In this document: positions 55,653 through 64,000 of the stretch, piece by piece
How positions within the stretch are numbered: position 1 is the first letter of the stretch
Layout of the letters: each line of letters starts with the position of its first letter
Assembly (NCBI GenBank): GCA_030789695.1
Contig: CM061139.1
Coordinates: forward strand, 8,447,878 to 8,511,877
Origin: Scilla litardierei
Lineage: Eukaryota; Streptophyta; Magnoliopsida; Asparagales; Asparagaceae
Direction: 5' to 3'
Length of the DNA: 64,000 nucleotides
Made by a program: the position numbers and the translations under genes
The notes under the pieces: model-generated
Seen by the model: the letters and a program-made list of their open reading frames with translations, nothing else
Database searches by the model: none
Told to the model about the DNA's origin: nothing

Positions 55653-57165
55653 TGTAATACCCTGGTATCTACTGCACAAGTACTAAGGGGGGTGAATAGT
55701 ACTTTAAAATAATTAAGAGGATAATTCCCAATTATCGTGCAAACACAAACAACAATGCGGAATAAAGATAGACAATGCAGATAACATAACACAAACAATA
55801 GATCTAACGGGTTCGGATCCACCCAAGTCTCCCCGACTTGTTTCCGATGATCCCATGTCCTAAACACTCAGATCCCTTCCGGCAACTTGAGTTAGAGTCC
55901 ACTAACTCAAGCTTCCACTAAAAACTTCTTGTATCAACTACTACAAGACAAATGAATACAAAGTTTCAATCGTGACTCCCACAAACCGGGATCATGTACC
56001 TCTCACAAACCAAGAGAAAACTTTAATAAAGAGTTTAATGAAATATAAAATACTCACCACAAATTCCTATGCCTTGAGAGATACTTACAGTATTAGGGCA
56101 AGGAAGGATGATGGAGAGAAGAGATCACGAAGAATGATTGAAACCCTAGCACAACTGAGATGAACAGATGGAGACGGCTAGGATGATGATCATGATTCTT
56201 GAATCCTTCAGGAGAATGAACGCACAAAGGCCAATGATCTCTAGGAAGGATTAGGTCTGAGAGAGAGAGAGAGAGAGCCTTTTTCGAGATAGATCGAGGC
56301 TTTTTAAAATTGATAATCGATATGTGAAAAATTAGATCTGAATATCTACACATAAGGGAAGAATTTCCATGTTTGAAACACATCAAACAGATATGGAAAG
56401 AATCAAAACAGATCCAGAAAAATCGTGGAAATAAAATCTCCAACGTATGGAAAATTAAACCAGCTTAATCGGTCTAAGAAGGATCATTAACCGATTAGAT
56501 GGAGAACTAGTCGGTCGGTGAGCCTTCTTGGACCGACTGGTTTTGAAACAGAGATTTTAGTAAAAAGGTTACGATAATCTAGTCGGTCTAAGAAGAAACA
56601 CTAACCGACTAGTTTGATAACTAATCGGTTGGTGAACCTTCTTGGACCGACTAGTTGCAAACAGCGAATTGTGGGAAATAAGAAGGATAATCTAGTCGGT
56701 CTAAGAAGAAACACTAACCGACTAGTTTGAGAACTAATCGGTCGGTGAACCTTCTTGGACCGACTAGTTGGTCAACAGATATTAGGCTTAAGATTCAAAG
56801 GATGGCTAGTCGATTCAAGAAGAATTCCTAATCGATTAGATTGATATTTAATCGATTAGTTCTACAACTTGAACCAACTAAGATGCACCAGAAGCCAGGT
56901 AGAAGAGCGATAGGATAAGGGACCCTATCTAATGGCTTCTACGGCATTCCTAGTAAATAGATAAGATAGTTAAGAGGGATACTAAGCAAGTATGACTCAA
57001 GGCTTAACATTCTATAAAGTAGAGCAAGAAGACAAAGAGATAAACCCGAAAAACCGTCTTCAAAGCTCTAACATAATGAGTCTGAATTCTTGACTTCATC
57101 AACAAGTCCTTGAGCTTCAACGAAGCTTCAAGCACAACGATCGTGTGCTTAAAAAAGTCTTGAGA
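55653..57165 (-). repeat. 5' LTR of the copia element (truncated)
   Basis: Matches 44690-46197. The outer 123 bp seen in the other LTR (46198-46320) are missing, and the sequence passes at 57161-57180 into element 5 LTR. Hairpin module at 56465-56880. Confidence 0.88.
56465..56880 (-). repeat. AGTCGGTC/GACCGACT hairpin module, copia 5' LTR
   Basis: Four units colinear with 45497-45911. A few sites where the 3' LTR has a broken arm (GTCGGCC, ATCGATCGG) are intact here. Confidence 0.88.
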
Positions 57166-57847
57166 ATCAAACTAACATCATGCCACAATGATAGCTGCCA
57201 ACATTTCATCCAAGCTATTTCGACATGCAAGGACTCAATGTCAACGCTAGGGCATGAGTTACGGCTAGAGAATCAAACTTCCGTTTTATTTCCTCTTGGC
57301 CCAACGATCAAAGGCGGTCTTTCTCCCGTCGATGACAATGAAACGCCCTAGCGTAACCCTAATGGCCAAATAGGTCGAATGTGATTTCTAGCAATACATC
57401 AAAGCGAATCTTGACAAAACAAACATCTGGAGCCCAACCCCCAACTCCATCTAGTGTGTTGCCATACGAGTTGGTCTCAGATTGTTAGACATCCCCATTG
57501 ACACATTCCATCAAACACTTGCCATACAATCAAGTCAAATGAAATATCCCAAGCATCAATCCTACTCTAACCCATATTAGGATTCATCAAAAACTACTCA
57601 ATGATGAAGAACATGATAGCAAGAAATAATAAATACAAACAAACATTCATCATCAAGCACAATGAAAATAACACAAAGCCATGGAAATAAGAGAAAAAAA
57701 TACTTATCTTGCATTAGAATCCATCAATCCATTACAAGATTTATTGAAAGAGAAACCCTAATCTAAACTAATCTAAAGCTCCCATGAAAGAGGCTGAAAA
57801 GCCCTGAAAAATAGAGGGGAACCCCCTACAAGTCGTGCAACATCTCA

Positions 57848-57855
57848 TATTTATA
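57848..57855 (-). promoter_or_regulatory. TATA box in the 5' LTR of element 5
   Basis: Minus-strand GCCTATAAATATGAG, 62 bp downstream of the palindrome array. Confidence 0.6.
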
Positions 57856-57916
57856 GGCCCCCACAAAACCCTAACAGTTCGGGTACAAATATCCACTAAA
57901 ACTGCTGAAAAAGTGC

Positions 57917-58459
57917 AACCCGATCGGGTAGAAGTTCACCCGATCAGGTGGAAACAAATAGAGACACTGAACTGCTGAAAATGGACTCACCCGGTCGGTT
58001 GGAGAGCCCACCCGATCGGTTGAAGTTCAAATTCCAGACAGCCCAGAATTTCAGCACCCAGCTGCGCTCAGAAAATTCCAGAAAAATGTAGAAAAATCGG
58101 ATTTGGACATGCGACCTATCGTTGGAAAGCTAACGATGATGACGATGCTAGAAAGATAAGAGATCACCCAAAGTCCCACTGAAACAATAGTAGATCTTCA
58201 ATGAATACAGCAGCAGTGCACGAAAGGGGAAGAAAAAGCCACCCGATCAGTTGAAGTGTCAACCGGTCGGGTGAGTTCTTCCCCAAAATGACCCGAGGAG
58301 ATGACCCGATCGGTTGGAAAGCTATCCCATAAATGACACTCTGTCTCTTCAACATCAGGTCATCCACCCGATCCGGTGGTGCACTATGTTATCTGGGTGG
58401 AGCGCAGAACTTATACCATGATACAAATCGATCAGGTGGCTCATCCACACGACCGGGTG
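57917..58459 (-). repeat. CACCCGATCGGGTG palindrome array, 5' LTR of element 5
   Basis: Colinear with 40078-40620, with separate point changes in the palindromes. Confidence 0.85.
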
Positions 58460-58704
58460 AAGCTCCAAAACTTTAACTCCTCATCTTTGGCCATCGGATC
58501 TTTTCCGTATAAGTTTGCTTTGGTCCCGACATGCAAGGTTGACTCCTGAAGACACCGAAAGACCGACATTTACCTGAAATACAAACAATACACCCAATAG
58601 TCAATATGAACCAAAATGTGATATATACAACATGGAATGAAATGAAACGCATATGAAAACACGATGAAGAGTGTGTGCAAAAGGTGAAATATGAACACGC
58701 GTCA

Positions 58705-58709
58705 GGTCC
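58705..58709. repeat. Target-site duplication of element 5 (right)
   Basis: GGTCC directly after GCGTCA; matches 38972-38976. Confidence 0.9.
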
Positions 58710-59853
58710 ACCAATAAGTAGTGGCCAGAAACAGATTTGGGTAGAATTTCAGAGGGTTTTCTGGGGTTATTTGCTAGGGTTTGAGGGGACTATGTGTATG
58801 TATTGTAACCGTCATTGAGAGGAACCAACCCCCCTTTGGGGAGAGAGGGGATCTTATTTTCTTAGGAGTTCTTGGAGACTTTCTTTTGGAGTTAGGCCAT
58901 GCCATCGGCCCCTCCCTTGTATCAAGCTAAGTATTTCTATTCCTTTGAATTATATTTTAGTTCTTCTTATTGTTTTTCTATAATGCTAGCAATGATCTCT
59001 ATTGTTTTTATAATGTTTGCTATGCTTGAGTAGTCTTATCTAGGGCTAAGGATCTTAGGGTTTAGATGTAAAGTTAGGATTTTTAGGTTGTGTTAGTATA
59101 AAAGGGATGTGTTTTGGTTGATCCAGCCAAGTTTGTAGGAGATCTCGTACTGGGATCGTGACCACGACAGTGGCACACGCACTTAAGGAGTATCATATGA
59201 ACTTAATTAGGAAGTTAGTGAATCTAATTAGGGTTCGTGATCACGATAGTGGTGCGCACTTTGATGGGATCCACCGGCGTCTTATATTACTAATTGATGA
59301 CTACGATAATAGCGTCAATGAGAGCCACCAAACCGCAGATCGAAGCTCTATCCACGATAGTGGTGTGAGTGGAAATTATTCTATCCACGATAGTGGCAGG
59401 AATCGTTGTAGATCCTAATGCACGGATCGCATGTGAGGCCATTCACGATAGTGGGGGTAAGCGTGCGATACGTTAGACAAATGGTGTATCGAGCCATGAG
59501 TTCTACATTCTTAGATGCGACAATACCTAATAAAGCCAATGTGATGTAAGAGTTCTAACCTAACATAGTCATCCGACGATCCTAGTGGTGACTCCTAATG
59601 ACTTGGTCTTTATATTTTATTTCTTTCTTTGTTTGGAATTCTTTATTTGTGATATCGAGTGACATGACCTTCACATCCATCATCATCACGACACTCCATA
59701 TTCCACATCCACCAATAAACTCACAAGTCTAACTCAACCTAGGAGTAGATACGTAGTATAGCACCGCTTTCCGGTGTTCGATACCCGCTCGCCGCTATAC
59801 CGTGCGCTTGCGGTAAAACGACATCGTTTTCGGTGTTGATTCCGGGCCGATCA
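58710..59853 (+). repeat. 5' LTR of element 6, second part
   Basis: Continues the LTR begun at 38025 and ends GGGCCGATCA. The last 90 bp (GTGTTCGATACCCGCTCGCC and onward) resemble the LTR end of element 1. Confidence 0.75.
59150..59490 (+). repeat. CCACGATAGTGG hairpin series in the LTR of element 6
   Basis: Six copies of the core CCACGATAGTGG or variants (itself a stem CCAC/GTGG with loop GATA). Most are enclosed by a different outer stem: CGTG/CACG, TTGATG/CGTCAA, CTC/GAG, ATTC/GAAT, CGCATG/CGTGCG (G-T pairs allowed). Confidence 0.65.
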
Positions 59854-59859
59854 AGTTTT

Positions 59860-59877
59860 TGGCGCCGTTGCTAGGTA
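59860..59877 (+). other. Primer binding site of element 6
   Basis: TGGCGCCGTTGCTAGGTA, 6 bp after the LTR; close to the tRNA-Asp type site. Confidence 0.75.
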
Positions 59878-59930
59878 TCTCCGTGTAAACTGTGCCATAC
59901 ATGGTTGTTCTCGGAGTTACATTTTGGATA

Positions 59931-59973
59931 GATCAAGTTTTTAGCGCCATTACCGGGGAGGCGTTCCGCCATA
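59931..59973 (+). repeat. Second, degenerate copy of the LTR-end/PBS region
   Basis: GATCAAGTTTTTAGCGCC followed by ATTACCGGGGAGGCG repeats the arrangement at 59849-59877 about 80 bp downstream. Confidence 0.7.
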
Positions 59974-60140
59974 TTATCTATTTATCACAATTAGGTTGAT
60001 TAGACTTCGAAAAAAACAAAAACAAAAACAAACAAAGAGAGAGATATTCCCCCCCCCCACCATGTTATTTTATTTTATCTTTATCTCTCGTGTGCCACTG
60101 ACATTCTTCTCCAGGTATTTATCTTTGTTGATTAGGTGTT

Positions 60141-60512
60141 ATGGGTTATATTATGTGGACCACAAATTTTTATACGTACCTAGATGGGATTCTTGCACGA
60201 CAGGTTGATGACGAAGAGGCCATGGACGAAGCAGAAATTGTGCCACCTGCACCTACTATTGAGAAGGCCATGCCACGCCATCGAATGCCTCGAGCTCTAG
60301 GACAGAAACGAAGAAGGAGGCATAAAAAGGAGAAGATGAAGTTTACATTTCCTTCTATACCTGAGGAGCCTGAGGAGGATGTCCACGTTCAGCTTGGGGG
60401 AGGTATTATGTGCTTTGATATTGCCACCTCTGACGAGACCACGACACCTGGCACTGCAGAGCCAGCTTGTGCCATCGTCGCTCCCCCTTACCACCAACAT
60501 GAGCCAGAGTAG
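60141..60512 (+). CDS. Acidic/basic ORF of element 6 (123 residues, unknown)
   Basis: ATG about 290 bp after the LTR. Acidic N-terminal part (VDDEEAMDEAEIVPP), a basic cluster (GQKRRRRHKKEKMK) and an acidic middle (IPEEPEEDVHVQ). The DNA for VQLGGGI contains AGCTTGGGGGAG, identical to the PPT motif of elements 1 and 5. No known domain. The frame is broken soon after but acidic coding-like sequence continues. Confidence 0.4.
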   Translation: MGYIMWTTNFYTYLDGILARQVDDEEAMDEAEIVPPAPTIEKAMPRHRMPRALGQKRRRRHKKEKMKFTFPSIPEEPEEDVHVQLGGGIMCFDIATSDETTTPGTAEPACAIVAPPYHQHEPE

Positions 60513-61170
60513 CCTATACCATTAGAGGATATTATGAGGAGGTCGTGCCTACATTCTCGAAGCAGACCATCGAGGAGGACCTGACTTGGGATGATGACAG
60601 TTGCCTACAGATGGAGCCCTAATTGTACCCCCCCCCCTCTGTTTGAGCTGTCGCAGCCACCTCCACTTTCTACAGAGGCAGAGCATCCCTCAGATGACCA
60701 CCCTTCCACTGACGCCGAGGACTATCCCATAGATCTTATGGCTCCCATTCAGGGAGATCCCTTTATCCCCCTCGTTTTTTACATTTGATTCCCCTCCCGT
60801 GTATGATGTTTATTATGATTCAGATTTAGATAACTCATTTTGCCTTTTGCAGGGTACACATACATATGATCAAGAGGCACGATGGGACGTATACGAGGAG
60901 GAAAACGAGGAGCCACCTACCATGGATGTTATTGAATATGATTAGGAGGTATGCTGGGATATGTCTGACGATGATGAGGAGTTGCCTGATGAGACCCACG
61001 ATTATATGACAAAGCCACCTGAAGAACCCGAGGCAAACTACGAGGAGTTGGTCGATGTGGTGCACGATAGTAGAGATTTATTTCCAAGGAATGGTTGTCA
61101 ACCATCCTTAATTTTAATTATTATTATCGATGACCCTCTTTGGAAAACATTTATTTTGGGGAAGAATTAT
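60513..61170 (+). pseudogene. Degenerate acidic coding-like interior of element 6
   Basis: Short frames such as 60961-61170 (DDDEELPDETHDYM, then DDPLWKTFILGKNY) correspond to the acidic ORF of element 5. Stops separate the pieces. Cut at 61171 by a Tekay-type LTR. Confidence 0.4.
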
Positions 61171-62401
61171 TGTAACGACCTGTATTTTCTGATACACTGG
61201 AGTGAGTTCTATTTATGAATGTCTTTCATTAGTATACTTTTGATATGTATCTCTAATTAATATACTTACATTAATTAGCCTATTAAATCTTGTTCTTATT
61301 ATATTTAAAATTTTCAAATTCAAATGTTTTTAAAATTCAAATTCTTTTTAAAACCTTTCTATTTAAATCCTAATTAAGATTATAACTATTAAACCCATTA
61401 TTTTCTCCCTAATTATTAGTATGAATTCAACTTTCCTCATTACCTTAACTTTTAAATCAATTATTAAATAATTTCATTAATAAATATTTCAAATTTGAAT
61501 TCAAATTCAAATTATTTCCATTTCAGCATGGGAGGCTTTTACTCATCCTAATACCAATAAAATCCTATTTTCAATTGCAAATAAATATTTGAATTCAAAA
61601 TTTAAATCCCTTCATTAAAAACTCATATGAGACTTTACCCATTCTTAATAGCATTAAATCCCATTCTTAATTATAATTAAACTTTTGTTCTTTCCATTTC
61701 TTCTTAGTCTTTAAACCCTTCCCATTTTAATTGACAATTAAACGACTCTCTTAATAGCAATAATATTCTTGTCTCTTTCCATTTCCTCCTAATTTTAAAT
61801 CCTCCTTATTTAATCAAAAATCCTTCCAATTTTAGCCAAAACCCTAACTCAATTGCTGCCCCAGCCACCACATTTTGCCTTGCTTCCTTTTATAATTTGT
61901 ATGCACTCGACCCTACTCATAACCCACAAAAATCTACAAAAAAGAGCTAAACCTAGGGCAACCCCGAAGCCAGCCGCACAGACTTTTTCCCGCTACCAAA
62001 CATCTCCCTCCCCCTCCCTATCTCTCTCTCGGCAAACCGAAGGAGGCCTCCTCCCTCTCTTCGGCTGCCTCCGGCCGAAACCCACGCCCGCTGCTCTCTC
62101 TCCGGTGACCCACACCGCCGGCATTCCCTTCTCCGGTCGTCTCTCCCAGCAGCCCCGACGGCCGCAGGCACCCCCCCCCCCCCCACCGAATGCAGCGACC
62201 CCAGACTTCCCTCTGGCCGCCAGTGAGCCCTGCTCCTTCTCCCCTCAGCCGCCGCGCTACCCTCTTCCGATCAGTACACCCCGTTCTAACTGCAGCACCT
62301 CTCTCCGACCCGCTTTCCCGTCATCCACGGCAAGGTCGCCTCCTCGCCGACACCAGCCACGCCGCCTCCGACCTTCATGAGCACACAAGACTCAACAGTA
62401 T

Positions 62402-62777
62402 GTAAGTTTTGTTAGTTATTATTTTTGTAATATTAGGTTCTGTTAATATTCGTAGGTTAATATATATAATCTTATTTTGTTAGTTAATGATATTAGTTAA
62501 TTTAAATTAGTTTTTCTAAATACAGCATGTTAATTGTTATGATATAATTCATGTTAATACAATTTGTTAGCATAGTATAATATATAATTGTTAGTATAGC
62601 CAGCATGTTAGATGTTAGTTTGATATATTATTTTATAATATGAATCCTATTAAAATCAGTATGTTGGTATTAATATAATGCTAACATAAATAATGTTAAT
62701 AAATAGAAGTGTTGTTATTAGGTTAATATTTATCGGTTAAGATCGATTAGCTTAATATCGTATATATTATGATGCAG
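62402..62777 (+). other. Putative 376-bp intron in the LTR at 61171
   Basis: Donor GTAAGTTTTG after CAACAGTAT and acceptor TTATGATGCAG before ATGAACC; very AT-rich between. Ends correspond to those at 22642-23058 on the other strand. Confidence 0.45.
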
Positions 62778-63009
62778 ATGAACCGTGCTTTTCGTTGCTA
62801 TCGCTGCGATAACCAAAACTACTGAAAACAGGCAAGTGTGCGAGTTGTTACGAATTATTGAAGTTTTTAATGTTTCAATTACACTTTCATTAAATGTCGT
62901 AAAACAGCATGTGTGATAATCAACCAATTAATGCAGTCGTTTAACTTGCTTTAGAATGGTGCAATTCATGAAAATGTTGGTCATATGCTACACATCCTCT
63001 TGTACACAA

Positions 63010-63190
63010 GATTAGGCTGGCTCATGTTCCAGCACACCATGCCTTAACGGCAAAATCGTGAATTCGTGAACTCGTGCCCTCGTAGGCAAACATGCTTGAA
63101 TTCGTGAATTCATGCGCATCAAAAGGCGAAATCGTGAAATCGTGAACTCGTGTGACTCATCTAGGCTGGCCCGTGTTTCAGCACATCTTT
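63010..63190 (+). repeat. TCGTGAATTCGTGAACTCGTG repeat cluster
   Basis: Several short tandem variants of ATCGTGAATTCGTG, bracketed by two copies of a roughly 27-bp phrase containing TAGGCTGGC and CAGCACA (63013-63043 and 63163-63192). It occupies the relative place of the hairpin minisatellite in other Tekay LTRs. Confidence 0.7.
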
Positions 63191-63621
63191 TGGATGGGGT
63201 TAGGGTTGAGCAGCCACTAAGCGTATAAAAAGAATCCTCTCTTCAAGAGCACCACCGATACGGTGGGTTGGAGTCAATCACGATTATACCCCCGTAAGAA
63301 GAATGATTCACTCATCACTTCTTAAAGGCAAGAACCCTAAGCATGTTAGAAAGCATTTGCATGGAACTAGAATAATTGTTGCTACTTTATTTCACACTTT
63401 AGAACTGCCATGTTTGCTTTAAATTCATTAGAACTACCATGTCATAACTGATTGCTTTAAATTCTTTAGAACGGCCATGCTTAGAAGTAATTTACCTTAC
63501 TTTAAAATTGCTATGTTATAACCATGATGCTAATATCTTGTACAATCTATTAATGCTTCATAATTTGTTACTATTCGTACACCTTGCATTGGGTTGTCTT
63601 ACTTTTACTTGCATACCCTTG

Positions 63622-63655
63622 CTGACATACATTCGTGTTTTGGAATATATGTCAG
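63622..63655 (+). repeat. Inverted repeat before the acidic frame
   Basis: CTGACATACAT and ATATATGTCAG pair at 10 of 11 positions. Relative to element 2 the stem has paired changes (GACG/CGTC to GACA/TGTC). Confidence 0.75.
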
Positions 63656-63753
63656 ATCACGAGCTAGAGTACCAGGAGGACCTGTTTGAGACGCCCGATC
63701 TAGAGAGCCAGGAGTTCGCTGTTGACACCGAGTCACTCTCTATGGAGGACTAG
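63640..63753 (+). CDS. Short acidic reading frame in the LTR at 61171
   Basis: Frame reading MSDHELEYQEDLFETPD and ending SLSMED before TAG, followed by AGAGACTT as in element 2. The ATG lies at the arm of the inverted repeat. Same position and acidic character as the frames at 18299-18384 and 33580-33672. Confidence 0.4.
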   Translation: MEYMSDHELEYQEDLFETPDLESQEFAVDTESLSMED

Positions 63754-64000
63754 AGACTTGTGTTGTTGCTACTTTTCTTTTAGTTCTTCTTTAGTAATTT
63801 TTTTAGAGTATGCTCCTTGTTGTAGTTCCTTTGGCCATGCTGAGGCCTTATTGTTTATTTCGTGTATGAATATTTCTACATGTGGCTTTTAAATAAATGA
63901 AAGTTATTATTGTTCTAAAATGCATGCAAGAACATGTAATGATGTTGTCACAGACGCTTAATGAACTCGATCTTCACCACTCCAGTTCATGCAGACCTTC

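Larger units (their letters stand above)
44690..57165 (-). mobile_element. Ty1/copia element, Sirevirus-like (decayed)
   Basis: 3' LTR 44690-46320 and 5' LTR 55653-57165, with a PBS for initiator Met tRNA, then gag, protease, integrase, RT, RNase H in copia order on the minus strand. After pol there is an extra interior of about 1.9 kb once the solo LTR is removed. Repeated PPT-like tracts before the 3' LTR and the gag type point to the Sirevirus group. Its right end has lost about 123 bp of LTR, so no target duplication can be seen. Confidence 0.85.
38977..58704 (-). mobile_element. Element 5: Athila-like non-autonomous element
   Basis: 3' LTR 38977-40865 and 5' LTR 44402-44689 plus 57166-58704 (split by the copia element), flanked by GGTCC. 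The interior of 3.5 kb (40866-44401) has a PPT, a PBS and short acidic ORFs but no gag, protease, RT or integrase. Orientation is set by the PBS at the right and the PPT at the left. Confidence 0.85.
57166..58704 (-). repeat. 5' LTR of element 5, second part
   Basis: Matches the LTR at 39380-40865. TATA-like TATAAATA at 57848-57855 (minus) and palindrome array at 57917-58459. Roughly 100 bp of LTR present in the sister copy (about 39286-39380) was lost at the copia junction. Confidence 0.88.
38025..61170 (+). mobile_element. Element 6: Athila-like non-autonomous element (partial, nested insertions)
   Basis: 5' LTR split by element 5 (38025-38976 and 58710-59853), then PBS 59860-59877, then an interior with short acidic ORFs and no gag or pol, cut at 61171 by a Tekay-type LTR. 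PBS, LTR end and the shared TFILG region relate it to elements 1 and 5. It starts inside the LTR of element D; the 3' end is off-window. Confidence 0.7.
62832..63655 (+). other. Putative GC-AG intron in the LTR at 61171
   Basis: Donor ACAG-GCAAGTG at 62832 and acceptor ATATATGTCAG at 63655, 824 bp. Same boundaries and nearly the same length as 18384-19205 in element 2. Confidence 0.35.
61171..64000 (+). repeat. Tekay-type LTR inserted in element 6 (runs off window)
   Basis: Starts TGTAACGACCTG. In the same order as the element 3 LTR it has an AT-rich upstream part, a TATA-like TTTTATAATTTG near 61890, a GC-rich leader (61960-62400) and an AT-rich intron-like block (62402-62777). Then come CAG-GCAAGT (62829-62837), a repeat cluster (63010-63190), the inverted repeat (63622-63655) and the acidic frame ending at 63753. 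By comparison with element 2 the LTR end should be within about 150 bp beyond the window. Whether this is a full element or a solo LTR cannot be seen. Confidence 0.7.

Noticed and set aside
59150..59490. tRNA or snoRNA gene suggested by repeated hairpins
   Set aside because: No A and B boxes, no C/D or H/ACA arrangement, and the copies are tandem within an LTR.
61853..62380. Pro/Ser/Arg-rich ORF of 175 residues
   Set aside because: Lies in the GC-rich leader of a Tekay-type LTR; open by base composition, with a C-run and no domain.

Overview
The window looks like nuclear heterochromatin of a flowering plant, most likely a eudicot. I find no host gene, tRNA, rRNA or CRISPR array. Nearly everything is a stack of nested retrotransposons: Ty3/gypsy elements of the Tekay/Del chromovirus and Athila lineages, one Ty1/copia element of Sirevirus type, and one plant L1 LINE. 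There are also a foldback MITE and a possible Helitron end. Gene symbols are left empty because none of these is a named host gene. The species cannot be fixed from the sequence alone.

Layout. The oldest visible layer is a plus-strand Tekay element (call it D). Only its pol tail (36980-37180) and the start of its 3' LTR (37229-38024) are present. Two stacks interrupt it. Left stack: a minus-strand LARD-like Tekay-lineage element (3; LTRs 21371-24631 and 33276-36979) sits in D's pol tail. A plus-strand L1 LINE (26265-32386) sits in its non-coding interior. A minus-strand Tekay element (2; off-window to 21370) sits in its 3' LTR, and a minus-strand Athila element (1; 412-13298, target duplication CTTCT) sits in the integrase end of element 2. 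Right stack: a plus-strand Athila-like non-autonomous element (6) starts at 38025 inside D's LTR. A minus-strand Athila-like non-autonomous element (5; 38977-58704, target duplication GGTCC) sits in its 5' LTR. A minus-strand Sirevirus-like copia element (44690-57165) sits in the 5' LTR of element 5. A solo LTR of the element 1 family (47493-49340, target duplication AAGAG) sits in that copia element. A further Tekay-type LTR (61171 to window end) sits in the interior of element 6.

Coding content. Element 2 has an almost open gag-pol whose only two pol interruptions look like small GT-AG introns. Element 1 has RT, RNase H and integrase but no gag or protease, plus a 681-residue env-position ORF. 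That ORF is preceded by its own palindrome array and TATA box. The copia polyprotein is broken many times. The LINE has ORF1 (DUF4283 plus zinc knuckle) and ORF2 (endonuclease, RT, C-terminal zinc region), with frameshifts in G runs. Elements 5 and 6 carry only short acidic ORFs.

The most unusual theme is structure inside the LTRs. Four LTR lineages (Tekay, two kinds of Athila-like, Sirevirus) carry arrays of short palindromes or hairpins in the 5' half of the LTR. In several cases a TATA-like box follows immediately. One hairpin module is shared, down to a 20-bp identical stretch, between a Ty3/gypsy LTR and a Ty1/copia LTR. Further downstream in the LTRs are tandem hairpins whose stems change in a compensatory way from unit to unit. 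The Tekay-lineage LTRs also look intron-containing and end in a conserved short acidic reading frame.
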